In this document: in pieces, positions 44,927-57,000 of the stretch
How the letters are laid out: every line of letters begins with the position of its first letter
How positions within the stretch are numbered: the first letter of the stretch is position 1
Source: Mesorhizobium sp. 113-3-3
GTDB taxonomy: Bacteria; Pseudomonadota; Alphaproteobacteria; Rhizobiales; Rhizobiaceae
Direction: 5' to 3'
Assembly (NCBI RefSeq): GCF_016756495.1
Contig: NZ_AP023243.1
Coordinates: 5,708,501-5,772,500, forward strand
DNA: 64,000 nt
Notes under the pieces: generated by a model
Told to the model about the DNA's origin: nothing
Seen by the model: only the letters and a program-made list of their open reading frames with translations
The model's database searches: none
Made by a program: the position numbers and the translations under genes

Positions 44927-46264
44927 TTATTTCTGGCGAAACGCGGAGTGGAACGACACAACCAGCGGGCCCAGAATGTAGTCGAGTGCTGTGCGTTCCT
45001 CGGTAACGATCATGACGGACGCCGGCATGCCCGGATAAAGAGCAATCTGTGGGGCTGAGGCCAATTCCACCGGATCGACCGCCACGTCGGCAAGATAGTA
45101 AGGAAACCCGGTCTTGCTGTCGGTGATTCGATCCGCCGAGATGCGGGTGACGCGTCCATGGATTATGGGTATCGAACGCTGCTTGTAGGATGTAAAACGA
45201 ACTTCGGCGGCCATGTCGGGTCGCAGGTTTGATATATCCTCGACGCGAACCTGCGCCTGGACGATCAGCGAATTCTCGGTCGGAACGATGTCGAGAATGG
45301 TCTGGCCCGGCGCCACGATCGCACCGATCGAGAAGACACTGAGATCCATCACCTGGCCATCGTAAGGCGCGCGCACTTCGGCCCGGTCCACGGCAGCCTG
45401 GGCGGCAAACATCTTGGGCACGAGGTCGGCAAGGTTCGATTGCGTATCGATCAGCATGGCCGACAGTTTGGCCCGGCGCTCATTGGTCAATTGCGCGATC
45501 TGGCTCTCGAGTTCGGCCTTGCTCTGCTGACTGCCGCCGATTGCGCCGAGGTTGTCGTCGATCAGGCCCTGCAGGTCCGAGGCGGACCTTTCCAGTTCCA
45601 GGATGCGCGGGCGGGTCGTCAATCCGGCCTTGAGCAGCTTCGACAGGCTGGCCTTCTCGTCGATCGTCGATTGCAGCTGGGCCTGGTAGGATTCAACCCG
45701 AGATTGCTTGCCCCGTATCTGCTCCTCGAGTTCGGCAATGCGCCGCTCGAGTATCTGTTTGGCGCCGGCCATCGAGGCACGCTGGCTTTCCAGATCGGCG
45801 ATCTGGTTTGCCATTGCATCGTTGAGATAGTCCTCGTGCTCTTTGAGAATGTCTTTGGGAAAGGCAACCACCTCGCTGCCGTCCAGTTCGGCCCGGATCC
45901 TGGCATCGGTTGCGCGCAACAGTGCATATTGCTGTGCATAGAGGTTGAACTCGGACCGAACCCTGGTGTCGTCCAGCTTCAGCATGATGTCGCCCTTCCT
46001 GACGACGTCGCCATCCTTGACGCGGATCTCCTTCACCGTACCACCGTCGAAGTGCTGTACGCTTTTTCGATTGCCTTCCACCTTGACGATGGCGTCGGCG
46101 AGCACGGCGCCGTTCAGCGGAGCAAAGGCCGCCCAGCCGCCGAAAATGCCGAAGAAGGCCAATACGATCAGCAGACCGACATAGACCGGCAACCGAATCG
46201 AATCCGGGGCCAGGATACCGGCCTCGCCAGGCAGGCTTCGGTAGGTAAGAACGCCGTCGCTCAT
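44927..46264 (-). CDS. HlyD-family periplasmic adaptor of a type I secretion system
   Basis: A membrane-fusion protein linking the ABC exporter to an outer-membrane channel. 445 residues: short cytoplasmic N-terminus, one transmembrane helix (about 23-45, LPVYVGLLIVLAFFGIFGGW), biotinyl-lipoyl half-motif (KVEGNRKSVQHFDGGTVKEI region, about 62-82), a long coiled-coil hairpin (about 130-290), and the second lipoyl and beta-barrel parts (APYDGQVMDLSVFSIGAIV, AQVRVEDISNLRPDM). GGAGAG precedes ATG. It is 19 bases after the ABC transporter. No TolC gene lies in the window, so the outer-membrane channel must be encoded elsewhere. Confidence 0.92.
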   Translation of the reverse strand: MSDGVLTYRSLPGEAGILAPDSIRLPVYVGLLIVLAFFGIFGGWAAFAPLNGAVLADAIVKVEGNRKSVQHFDGGTVKEIRVKDGDVVRKGDIMLKLDDTRVRSEFNLYAQQYALLRATDARIRAELDGSEVVAFPKDILKEHEDYLNDAMANQIADLESQRASMAGAKQILERRIAELEEQIRGKQSRVESYQAQLQSTIDEKASLSKLLKAGLTTRPRILELERSASDLQGLIDDNLGAIGGSQQSKAELESQIAQLTNERRAKLSAMLIDTQSNLADLVPKMFAAQAAVDRAEVRAPYDGQVMDLSVFSIGAIVAPGQTILDIVPTENSLIVQAQVRVEDISNLRPDMAAEVRFTSYKQRSIPIIHGRVTRISADRITDSKTGFPYYLADVAVDPVELASAPQIALYPGMPASVMIVTEERTALDYILGPLVVSFHSAFRQK

Positions 46265-46283
46265 CGATCTCTCCGGCCACAGC

Positions 46284-47978
46284 TCATTGGGTCGCCACCG
46301 CGATGGGAGCCGCGCGCTGGTTGAGCAGCGCCACGATCTCGTTTCTCATCCCGAAGGCCTCGACGGCGCCATCGCGCAACAGAAGGATCTTGTCGACATT
46401 CGCCAAGGTAGAAGGCCGGTGCGAGACAATGATCACCGTGCTGCCGCGGCGCTTCAGCTCAATTGCGCAGTCGCTCAGCGCGCGATCGCCATCGGCGTCG
46501 AGATTGGAGCTGGGCTCGTCTAGAATGATCAGTTTCGGCATTCCGAATACCGCCCTGGCAAGAGCGATCCGTTGCCGGTATCCTCCTGAAAGAACTGCGC
46601 CGCCTTCGCCGATCTGGGTCTCGTAACCCTGCGGCAGTCGAATGATCATCTCGTGCACGCCGGCGAGCCGCGCGGCCTCAATCACCTCCTGGTCGACATT
46701 GGTCTTGAAGCGGCCGATGTTGGCGGCGACGGTATCGGAGAAGAGTTCGATATCCTGCGGCAAGTAGCCGATGTGGTCGCCCAGCGCGTCGTGCCCCCAT
46801 TGCGACAGGTCGGCCCCATCCAGCCTGACGGTCCCGCGGCTGGGTTGCATGACGCCCGCGAGATGACGCGCCAGCGTCGACTTGCCCGCGCCCGAAGGGC
46901 CGACGATTCCCAGAGCCTCGCCTGCCTCCAGCCGGAACGATACGTCCCGGAGAAGCACTTTCTGCTGGCTGGCGATCGCAAAGCTGACCTGCTCGACCGA
47001 GATCTTGCCGCTGGGCTTCGGCAGGTTGAACGATCTTTCGTCGCGCGCACGTCCGTCGACCAGCTTCTCGACCCTCGTCAATGCCGCTCGCGCAAGGACC
47101 AGGCTGCGCCAGAGCCCGACGATCTGTTCCACAGGCTGCAGCCCCCGACCGAGCAAGAGGCTCGCCGCGAACATGGTGCCGCCGGTAATCTGCCGTTCAA
47201 TGACCAGATAGGCGCCGAGGCCGAGGATCAGCGACTGCATGGTGAGCCGCAGGAACCGGATAAGGCCCGACATCAACGCGGCACGATCGCTTGCCTCCGC
47301 CTGGCGCCGCAGCGCCAGGTTGCGGTCGCGCCCCCAGCGGCGGATGAGACCGTCGATCATCCCCATGGCGCGAACGACTTCCGCGTTCCTGAGGCTCATC
47401 TCGGTAAAGTTATAGTTGTTCGTCGCCAGCTCGTTTGCCTGCTTCAGCGGCGAGCGCACGAGATACTCGTTGAGCACCGCCATGGCGATCAAAAGCAATG
47501 AGCAGCCCAATGCGAAGAAGCCGAGCCACGGATGCAGCAGGAAGATGATACCGATGTAGATGGGCGACCATGGCAGGTCGAACAGGGCGTGGATGCCGCT
47601 GCCGGTGATGACTTGCCTGAACGTGTCGAAGTCGCGGATAGGCTGGCTCGGCGAGGAGCCGGGCGATGGGGTTTCGACCGACGCGGCGAGGATCTTTGCC
47701 GACAGCAGCCGGTCGAGCCGCGCGCTGGCACGCGTCAGGATCCAGGCGCGCATCAGATCGAGGCCGGCCAACGAAAGAAAGGCGGCCAGCAACACCAGGG
47801 TCAGCATCACCAGCGTGGTTTCGCTGCCGCTGGTGACGACCCGGTCGTAGATCTGCAGCATGTAGAGTGGGGAGGCCAGGTAGAGCAGGTTGATCGCGAG
47901 GCTGAATGCTGCCGCAACCAAGAAATAGCGGCGGCATGCCCGAAGCGCATCCTTCACAATTCGAGACCTGCTATCCAA
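46284..47978 (-). CDS. Type I secretion ABC exporter (PrtD-like permease/ATPase)
   Basis: A half-size ABC exporter, 564 residues, without a C39 peptidase or CLD domain, as in the PrtD/LapB-related group. Transmembrane domain about 15-300 with SLAINLLYLASPLYMLQIYD (18-37), ATPase with Walker A GPSGAGKST (about 358-366), Walker B KLIILDEPSSNLD, H-loop VSHRP. The signature reads LSGGYRQR, with Tyr in place of the usual Gln. The start is TTG at 47978 (GGGG about 9 bases before it); an in-frame GTG five codons later is possible. It follows the adhesin by 64 bases and almost certainly exports it. Confidence 0.92.
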   Translation of the reverse strand: MDSRSRIVKDALRACRRYFLVAAAFSLAINLLYLASPLYMLQIYDRVVTSGSETTLVMLTLVLLAAFLSLAGLDLMRAWILTRASARLDRLLSAKILAASVETPSPGSSPSQPIRDFDTFRQVITGSGIHALFDLPWSPIYIGIIFLLHPWLGFFALGCSLLLIAMAVLNEYLVRSPLKQANELATNNYNFTEMSLRNAEVVRAMGMIDGLIRRWGRDRNLALRRQAEASDRAALMSGLIRFLRLTMQSLILGLGAYLVIERQITGGTMFAASLLLGRGLQPVEQIVGLWRSLVLARAALTRVEKLVDGRARDERSFNLPKPSGKISVEQVSFAIASQQKVLLRDVSFRLEAGEALGIVGPSGAGKSTLARHLAGVMQPSRGTVRLDGADLSQWGHDALGDHIGYLPQDIELFSDTVAANIGRFKTNVDQEVIEAARLAGVHEMIIRLPQGYETQIGEGGAVLSGGYRQRIALARAVFGMPKLIILDEPSSNLDADGDRALSDCAIELKRRGSTVIIVSHRPSTLANVDKILLLRDGAVEAFGMRNEIVALLNQRAAPIAVATQ

Positions 47979-48013
47979 TTCCAGAACCCCACTCGTTACT
48001 CGTCAGGCCAGGG

Positions 48014-48035
48014 GAGCCGCCGCTGCCGGCGGCTC
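48014..48035. terminator. Hairpin between the giant adhesin and its exporter
   Basis: A perfect 8-bp stem, GAGCCGCC (48014-48021) and GGCGGCTC (48028-48035), with a 6-base loop. In the transcribed minus direction no T-tract follows, so full termination is unlikely; it may reduce readthrough or protect the 3' end of the adhesin message. On the plus strand it would be followed by TTTT. Confidence 0.5.
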
Positions 48036-48042
48036 TTTTCAC

Positions 48043-51000
48043 TCACATCACCAAGTCGCTTGAAACCGCCCCGCTGCCGATACCCGTCAGCGTGAATTCC
48101 GCCGGATTGTACGAAACGACGGTATGGCCCTGGCCATCATCGGCAAGCTTGAAGGCGGTCGCATCATAGCTGCCGACCAGATGCAACGCGGCGCCGTGAG
48201 TGCCATCCGAAACGGTCAGCGTTCCGCCGCTGCCATCCTGGTTTGCCTGATAAACGGCCGTCGTTCCCGCACCGAACAAGATATCGTGGAGATCCAGCCT
48301 GTCATCATTGGTAATGCCGCCGATCCGGCCGCTATAATCGAAGGAATCGTCGAGTTGCAGCGTGCCGGCAGCATCGTGTCCGAAGATGACGTCCGTCGAC
48401 GAGGCGCCGCCGAACTCGAGCTTCGACAGATTGCCGATCGTGGCATCGCCGTCGCCCGTGACCTGGCCGTGGATGACGATGTTGCCGCCATTGGCCCAGA
48501 GCATGCCTGAATTCGCCAGGCCGCCGGTGATCGTCAGACCGCCGGAACCCGTTGCTTCCAGCGTTCCGGAGTTGATGGCGACGCTGCCCCCGGTATCGAT
48601 GACCAGCGCGTTCGAGCCGGAGGCGCTGATGGTCCCCCTGTTGTCGAGGCTGAGCATGCCGCCGCCCAGCTGGCCGGCGCCGGAGATCGTGTTGTCGACA
48701 TTGACGAGAGTGACGTCCGGCCCGGTGCCGGAGATGATGTTGGTGGCGCTGTCGGATAGCAGGATCTGCCCGCCACCCTGCAGGGTCACGCCATGCTGGA
48801 TGACCTGCAGCAGCGTATCGCCGCCGGTCGAGTCGAGCGAGATGAGGCCGCTGTTGTTGATTATGCCGCTCAGCGGCAGCAGAGCGCCGTCGCCGATCGT
48901 CATGGTGCCGGAGTTGTTGACTACCGGTGTCTGGTCGAAGACGAAATTGCTTCCAGTCAGCGCGCTCGAGTGCACGCCGTCCAGCGTGATCGACTGTCCG
49001 TCGCCGAGCGTTATCACTGCATTGCCATTGGCATCGTCGGCGATATGCGTCTGGAGGTCGGCAAAGTCGGCCAATCCGTTGTAGCCGATAAGGTCAATCT
49101 GATCGGCCGCCGCGTCGAAATTGTGCACCGTGTCGGCGCCGATCGGCTGCGAGAAGACGAAGAGATCGTTGCCGTGGGAGCCGGTCAGCACGTCGTCGCC
49201 GGACCAGGCAAAGATCGGCGAACCCGGCGCGTAGGCCTCGACATTGTCGGCGATCGACGCAGTGCCCACGGTGCCGTCGGCGTTGGTCCAGGTCATCTGG
49301 ACATCGAGCACGGCTGCCCCGGTAAAACTGGCCGGTGTGGTGACGGTCAGCGCATGCAGGTCGCTGGTCTGTGTCGTCCAGCTTCCGTCAGCGTTATGAG
49401 TTGCACCATCGATGGTCCAGCCCGAAGGCACGTCCTTCACCGTGACGGTGATGAGCGCACCTTCATGTGATGGATCGGTCAGGGCGAGATTGATGGGCTC
49501 GCCGGACGTGCCGGCGGGAGCCGTGAATTTTGTGCTGCTCCCGCCCCCACCGTTGGTTTTGAACGTGACACTATCCACGGCCGTGGCGGAATTGTGCGCT
49601 GTGCTGCTGTCGGTGACGACTGCGCTTATCTGATGGACAGAGTTGCTGACCAGGAACGGAGCCGGTCCGTCATCAAAGGTATGAACATAGTTGCCGCTCA
49701 CCAATCCAGCAGCCAGCTCTGCAGCAGTCATGGTATAGATGAGAACGGGCGCGGCGCCGTTGATGCTGTCATACAATTGGACGCTCTGGATACCGCTGGC
49801 ATCCGTCGCATGGACAGTGAAGGTGGACTGTTGCTGGCTTGAGCTCAGCGCGTGACTGATCGAAACGCTCGGAGGCGTGACATCGCTTCCCGTTACGTTG
49901 ATCGTCGCCGTGGCCGTGCCGGTGTCCGTCCCACCATTGGCCGTGCCATCACCATCCACCAATGTATAGGTGACGGTCTTGGCGATCGTGGCGCTTGTCG
50001 CGTTCGAATAGAGGATGTGATCGGCAAGGGCCTGCGCGGCCGCAGGGGTGGCGTTGGCATTGAACGTTACGACCAGGTTCGACCCGTTCGTGCCGCCGGT
50101 GAAGGTACCGATGATCGTGCCAGCATAGGTGACATTGCTGCCGGTGACGCCGATTTGGCCGGCGCCGACACCCTGGTTCTGGATCGTCAACTGGTCCGCT
50201 GACGTACCGTTTGCCGTAAACGCGACAGTCAACGAGCCTCCGTTGAAATCGGCGGAGTCGATGTCCACTATCGTCCCTGAAGGAGCGATGGCGGTGGCGG
50301 CGGACCCGGTCGTGTAGCTCAGGGTTGTTGAGAGCCCAGCTGAAGCGCCATTCAGATCCACTACCGGCGCGTCATTGGTGCCGTGGATGGTGACGGTGAT
50401 GAGCTGCGAGGTGCCGTCAGCAGTCGCAACCGTGATGCTGTCGGTGTAGTCGGTGCCGCCCACGAACTCGTCATGGGCTGTGTTCATGGCGTAGGTCCAG
50501 TGACCCGTAGCGTCGATCGAGAACGTGCCGTAGCCGTTGCTGCCGGCCACGTTGGTCTGCGTCACGAAGGCGTTCGAGCTGTCTGGATCGGTGGCAACCA
50601 GGGTGCCGCCGGTGTTCTGCGCCGCATTGGTCTCGGTCAGTGCGGTCGTGCTCGTGCCGGAGATCACCGCGGCGTCGTTGGTGCCGTTGATGGTGACGGT
50701 CACCACCTGGGGCGTGCCGTCGATGGTGGTCACGGTGAAGGTGTCGGTGAGATGCTGGCCGACATTGAGGGCCTGGACCGCCGCATTGTTGTTGTTGAGC
50801 GTAAAGGTCCAGATACCACCCGTGGTCATCTGGTAGGTACCGTAGCCATTATCACTCGCGGCTCCGGCCGCGACTGCCTGGAACGTATTGGGCGTGTTGT
50901 CGACGTCGGTGTCTGTCAGCGCACCGCTGGCGGTCGGCGTCCCCGGGATGGCGTTGCCGACGCCGCCGGCCTCGACGACCGTGCCTGTAACGACACCGGA

Positions 51001-54000
51001 GATCACCGCGGCGTCGTTGGTGCCGTTGATGGTGACGGTCACCACCTGGGGCGTGCCGTCGATGGTGGTCACGGTGAAGGTGTCGGTGAGATGCTGGCCG
51101 ACATTGAGCGCCTGGACCGCCGCATTGTTGTTGTTGAGCGTGAAGGTCCAGACACCACCCGTGGTCATCTGGTAGGTGCCGTAGCCATTGTCGCTTGCGG
51201 CTCCGGCCGCGACCGCCTGGAACGTATTGGGCGTGTTGTCGACGTCGGTGTCTGTCAGCGCACCGCTGGCGGTCGGCGTCCCCGGGATGGCGTTGCCGAC
51301 GCCGCCGGCCTCGATGACCGTGCCTGTAACGACACCCGAAATCACCGCGGCATCGTTGGTGCCGTTGATCGTGACGGTCACCACCTGGGGCGTGCCGTCG
51401 ATGGTGGTCACGGTGAAGGTGTCGGTCAGGTGCTGGCCGACGTTCAGAGCCTGTACCGTGGCATTGTTGTTGTTGAGCGTGAAGGTCCAGACACCACCCG
51501 TGGTCATCTGGTAGGTACCGTAGCCATGATCACTCGCGGCTCCGGCCGCGACCGCCTGGAACGTATTGGGCGAGTTGTCGACGTCGGTGTCTGTCAGCGC
51601 ACCGCTGGCGGTCGGGGTGCCGGGAATGGCGTTGGCCACGCCGCCGGCTTCGGTCACGCTGCCGCTCGTGGTGCCGGAGATGACGGCCGCGTCATTGGTG
51701 CCGTGGATGGTGACGGTCACCACCTGGGCGGTGCCGTCGGCGGTCAGAGCGGTGAAGGTGTCGGTGGTGCTGTCGCCGACATTGAGCGCCTGAACCGTGG
51801 CGTTGCTGTTGTCGAGCGTGTAGGTCCACTGGCCGTCGCTGTCGAGCTGATAGGTGCCGAGACCGCCGGTGCTGGCCGTTCCGGCGGCCGCCGTCTGCCA
51901 GGTGTCGGGCGTGTTGTCGACGTCGCTGTCGTTGAGATCGCCGCTGGCGGTCGGGGTGCCGGGAATGGCGTTGGCCACGCCGCCGGCTTCGGTCACGCTG
52001 CCGCTCGTGGTGCCGGAGATGACGGCCGCGTCATTGGTGCCGTGGATGGTGACGGTCACCACCTGGGCGGTGCCGTCGGCGGTCAGAGCGGTGAAGGTGT
52101 CGGTGGTGCTGTCGCCGACATTGAGCGCCTGAACCGTGGCGTTGTTGTTGTCGAGCGTGTAGGTCCACTGGCCGTCGCTGTCGAGCTGATAGGTGCCGAG
52201 ACCGCCGGTGCTGGCCGTTCCGGCGGCCGCCGTCTGCCAGGTGTCGGGCGTGTTGTCGACGTCGCTGTCGTTGAGATCGCCGCTGGCGGTCGGGGTGCCG
52301 GGAATGGCGTTGGCCACGCCGCCGGCTTCGGTCACGCTGCCGCTCGTGGTGCCGGAGATGACGGCCGCGTCATTGGTGCCGTGGATGGTGACGGTCACCA
52401 CCTGGGCGGTGCCGTCGGCGGTCAGAGCGGTGAAGGTGTCGGTGGTGCTGTCGCCGACATTGAGCGCCTGAACCGTGGCGTTGCTGTTGTCGAGCGTGTA
52501 GGTCCACTGGCCGTCGCTGTCGAGCTGATAGGTGCCGAGACCGCCGGTGCTGGCCGTTCCGGCGGCCGCCGTCTGCCAGGTGTCGGGCGTGTTGTCGACG
52601 TCGCTGTCGTTGAGATCGCCGCTGGCGGTCGGGGTGCCGGGAATGGCGTTGGCCACGCCGCCGGCTTCGGTCACGCTGCCGCTCGTGGTGCCGGAGATGA
52701 CGGCCGCGTCATTGGTGCCGTGGATGGTGACGGTCACCACCTGGGCGGTGCCGTCGGCGGTCAGAGCGGTGAAGGTGTCGGTGGTGCTGTCGCCGACATT
52801 GAGCGCCTGAACCGTGGCGTTGCTGTTGTCGAGCGTGTAGGTCCACTGGCCGTCGCTGTCGAGCTGATAGGTGCCGAGACCGCCGGTGCTGGCCGTTCCG
52901 GCGGCCGCCGTCTGCCAGGTGTCGGGCGTGTTGTCGACGTCGCTGTCGTTGAGATCGCCGCTGGCGGTCGGGGTGCCGGGAATGGCGTTGGCCACGCCGC
53001 CGGCTTCGGTCACGCTGCCGCTCGTGGTGCCGGAGATGACGGCCGCGTCATTGGTGCCGTGGATGGTGACGGTCACCACCTGGGCGGTGCCGTCGGCGGT
53101 CAGAGCGGTGAAGGTGTCGGTGGTGCTGTCGCCGACATTGAGCGCCTGAACCGTGGCGTTGTTGTTGTCGAGCGTGTAGGTCCACTGGCCGTCGCTGTCG
53201 AGCTGATAGGTGCCGAGACCGCCGGTGCTGGCCGTTCCGGCGGCCGCCGTCTGCCAGGTGTCGGGCGTGTTGTCGACGTCGCTGTCGTTGAGATCGCCGC
53301 TGGCGGTCGGGGTGCCGGGAATGGCGTTGGCCACGCCGCCGGCTTCGGTCACGCTGCCGCTCGTGGTGCCGGAGATGACGGCCGCATCATTGGTGCCGTG
53401 GATGGTGACGGTCACCACCTGGGCGGTGCCGTCGGCGGTCAGAGCGGTGAAGGTGTCGGTGGTGCTGTCGCCGACATTGAGCGCCTGAACCGTGGCGTTG
53501 CTGTTGTCGAGCGTGTAGGTCCACTGGCCGTCGCTGTCGAGCTGATAGGTGCCGAGACCGCCGGTGCTGGCCGTTCCGGCGGCCGCCGTCTGCCAGGTGT
53601 CGGGCGTGTTGTCGACGTCGCTGTCGTTGAGATCGCCGCTGGCGGTCGGGGTGCCGGGAATGGCGTTGGCCACGCCGCCGGCTTCGGTCACGCTGCCGCT
53701 CGTGGTGCCGGAGATGACGGCCGCGTCATTGGTGCCGTGGATGGTGACGGTCACCACCTGGGCGGTGCCGTCGGCGGTCAGAGCGGTGAAGGTGTCGGTG
53801 GTGCTGTCGCCGACATTGAGCGCCTGAACCGTGGCGTTGTTGTTGTCGAGCGTGTAGGTCCACTGGCCGTCGCTGTCGAGCTGATAGGTGCCGAGACCGC
53901 CGGTGCTGGCCGTTCCGGCGGCCGCCGTCTGCCAGGTGTCGGGCGTGTTGTCGACGTCGCTGTCGTTGAGATCGCCGCTGGCGGTCGGGGTGCCGGGAAT

Positions 54001-57000
54001 GGCGTTGGCCACGCCGCCGGCTTCGGTCACGCTGCCGCTCGTGGTGCCGGAGATGACGGCCGCGTCATTGGTGCCGTGGATGGTGACGGTCACCACCTGG
54101 GCGGTGCCGTCGGCGGTCAGAGCGGTGAAGGTGTCGGTGGTGCTGTCGCCGACATTGAGCGCCTGAACCGTGGCGTTGTTGTTGTCGAGCGTGTAGGTCC
54201 ACTGGCCGTCGCTGTCGAGCTGATAGGTGCCGAGACCGCCGGTGCTGGCCGTTCCGGCGGCCGCCGTCTGCCAGGTGTCGGGCGTGTTGTCGACGTCGCT
54301 GTCGTTGAGATCGCCGCTGGCGGTCGGGGTGCCGGGAATGGCGTTGGCCACGCCGCCGGCTTCGGTCACGCTGCCGCTCGTGGTGCCGGAGATGACGGCC
54401 GCGTCATTGGTGCCGTGGATGGTGACGGTCACCACCTGGGCGGTGCCGTCGGCGGTCAGAGCGGTGAAGGTGTCGGTGGTGCTGTCGCCGACATTGAGCG
54501 CCTGAACCGTGGCGTTGCTGTTGTCGAGCGTGTAGGTCCACTGGCCGTCGCTGTCGAGCTGATAGGTGCCGAGACCGCCGGTGCTGGCCGTTCCGGCGGC
54601 CGCCGTCTGCCAGGTGTCGGGCGTGTTGTCGACGTCGCTGTCGTTGAGATCGCCGCTGGCGGTCGGGGTGCCGGGAATGGCGTTGGCCACGCCGCCGGCT
54701 TCGGTCACGCTGCCGCTCGTGGTGCCGGAGATGACGGCCGCGTCATTGGTGCCGTGGATGGTGACGGTCACCACCTGGGCGGTGCCGTCGGCGGTCAGAG
54801 CGGTGAAGGTGTCGGTGGTGCTGTCGCCGACATTGAGCGCCTGAACCGTGGCGTTGTTGTTGTCGAGCGTGTAGGTCCACTGGCCGTCGCTGTCGAGCTG
54901 ATAGGTGCCGAGACCGCCGGTGCTGGCCGTTCCGGCGGCCGCCGTCTGCCAGGTGTCGGGCGTGTTGTCGACGTCGCTGTCGTTGAGATCGCCGCTGGCG
55001 GTCGGGGTGCCGGGAATGGCGTTGGCCACGCCGCCGGCTTCGGTCACGCTGCCGCTCGTGGTGCCGGAGATGACGGCCGCATCATTGGTGCCGTGGATGG
55101 TGACGGTCACCACCTGGGCGGTGCCGTCGGCGGTCAGAGCGGTGAAGGTGTCGGTGGTGCTGTCGCCGACATTGAGCGCCTGAACCGTGGCGTTGCTGTT
55201 GTCGAGCGTGTAGGTCCACTGGCCGTCGCTGTCGAGCTGATAGGTGCCGAGACCGCCGGTGCTGGCCGTTCCGGCGGCCGCCGTCTGCCAGGTGTCGGGC
55301 GTGTTGTCGACGTCGCTGTCGTTGAGATCGCCGCTGGCGGTCGGGGTGCCGGGAATGGCGTTGGCCACGCCGCCGGCTTCGGTCACGCTGCCGCTCGTGG
55401 TGCCGGAGATGACGGCCGCGTCATTGGTGCCGTGGATGGTGACGGTCACCACCTGGGCGGTGCCGTCGGCGGTCAGAGCGGTGAAGGTGTCGGTGGTGCT
55501 GTCGCCGACATTGAGCGCCTGAACCGTGGCGTTGCTGTTGTCGAGCGTGTAGGTCCACTGGCCGTCGCTGTCGAGCTGATAGGTGCCGAGACCGCCGGTG
55601 CTGGCCGTTCCGGCGGCCGCCGTCTGCCAGGTGTCGGGCGTGTTGTCGACGTCGCTGTCGTTGAGATCGCCGCTGGCGGTCGGGGTGCCGGGAATGGCGT
55701 TGGCCACGCCGCCGGCTTCGGTCACGCTGCCGCTCGTGGTGCCGGAGATGACGGCCGCGTCATTGGTGCCGTGGATGGTGACGGTCACCACCTGGGCGGT
55801 GCCGTCGGCGGTCAGAGCGGTGAAGGTGTCGGTGGTGCTGTCGCCGACATTGAGCGCCTGAACCGTGGCGTTGTTGTTGTCGAGCGTGTAGGTCCACTGG
55901 CCGTCGCTGTCGAGCTGATAGGTGCCGAGACCGCCGGTGCTGGCCGTTCCGGCGGCCGCCGTCTGCCAGGTGTCGGGCGTGTTGTCGACGTCGCTGTCGT
56001 TGAGATCGCCGCTGGCGGTCGGGGTGCCGGGAATGGCGTTGGCCACGCCGCCGGCTTCGGTCACGCTGCCGCTCGTGGTGCCGGAGATGACGGCCGCGTC
56101 ATTGGTGCCGTGGATGGTGACGGTCACCACCTGGGCGGTGCCGTCGGCGGTCAGAGCGGTGAAGGTGTCGGTGGTGCTGTCGCCGACATTGAGCGCCTGA
56201 ACCGTGGCGTTGTTGTTGTCGAGCGTGTAGGTCCACTGGCCGTCGCTGTCGAGCTGATAGGTGCCGAGACCGCCGGTGCTGGCCGTTCCGGCGGCCGCCG
56301 TCTGCCAGGTGTCGGGCGTGTTGTCGACGTCGCTGTCGTTGAGATCGCCGCTGGCGGTCGGGGTGCCGGGAATGGCGTTGGCCACGCCGCCGGCTTCGGT
56401 CACGCTGCCGCTCGTGGTGCCGGAGATGACGGCCGCGTCATTGGTGCCGTGGATGGTGACGGTCACCACCTGGGCGGTGCCGTCGGCGGTCAGAGCGGTG
56501 AAGGTGTCGGTGGTGCTGTCGCCGACATTGAGCGCCTGAACCGTGGCGTTGCTGTTGTCGAGCGTGTAGGTCCACTGGCCGTCGCTGTCGAGCTGATAGG
56601 TGCCGAGACCGCCGGTGCTGGCCGTTCCGGCGGCCGCCGTCTGCCAGGTGTCGGGCGTGTTGTCGACGTCGCTGTCGTTGAGATCGCCGCTGGCGGTCGG
56701 GGTGCCGGGAATGGCGTTGGCCACGCCGCCGGCTTCGGTCACGCTGCCGCTCGTGGTGCCGGAGATGACGGCCGCGTCATTGGTGCCGTGGATGGTGACG
56801 GTCACCACCTGGGCGGTGCCGTCGGCGGTCAGAGCGGTGAAGGTGTCGGTGGTGCTGTCGCCGACATTGAGCGCCTGAACCGTGGCGTTGCTGTTGTCGA
56901 GCGTGTAGGTCCACTGGCCGTCGCTGTCGAGCTGATAGGTGCCGAGACCGCCGGTGCTGGCCGTTCCGGCGGCCGCCGTCTGCCAGGTGTCGGGCGTGTT

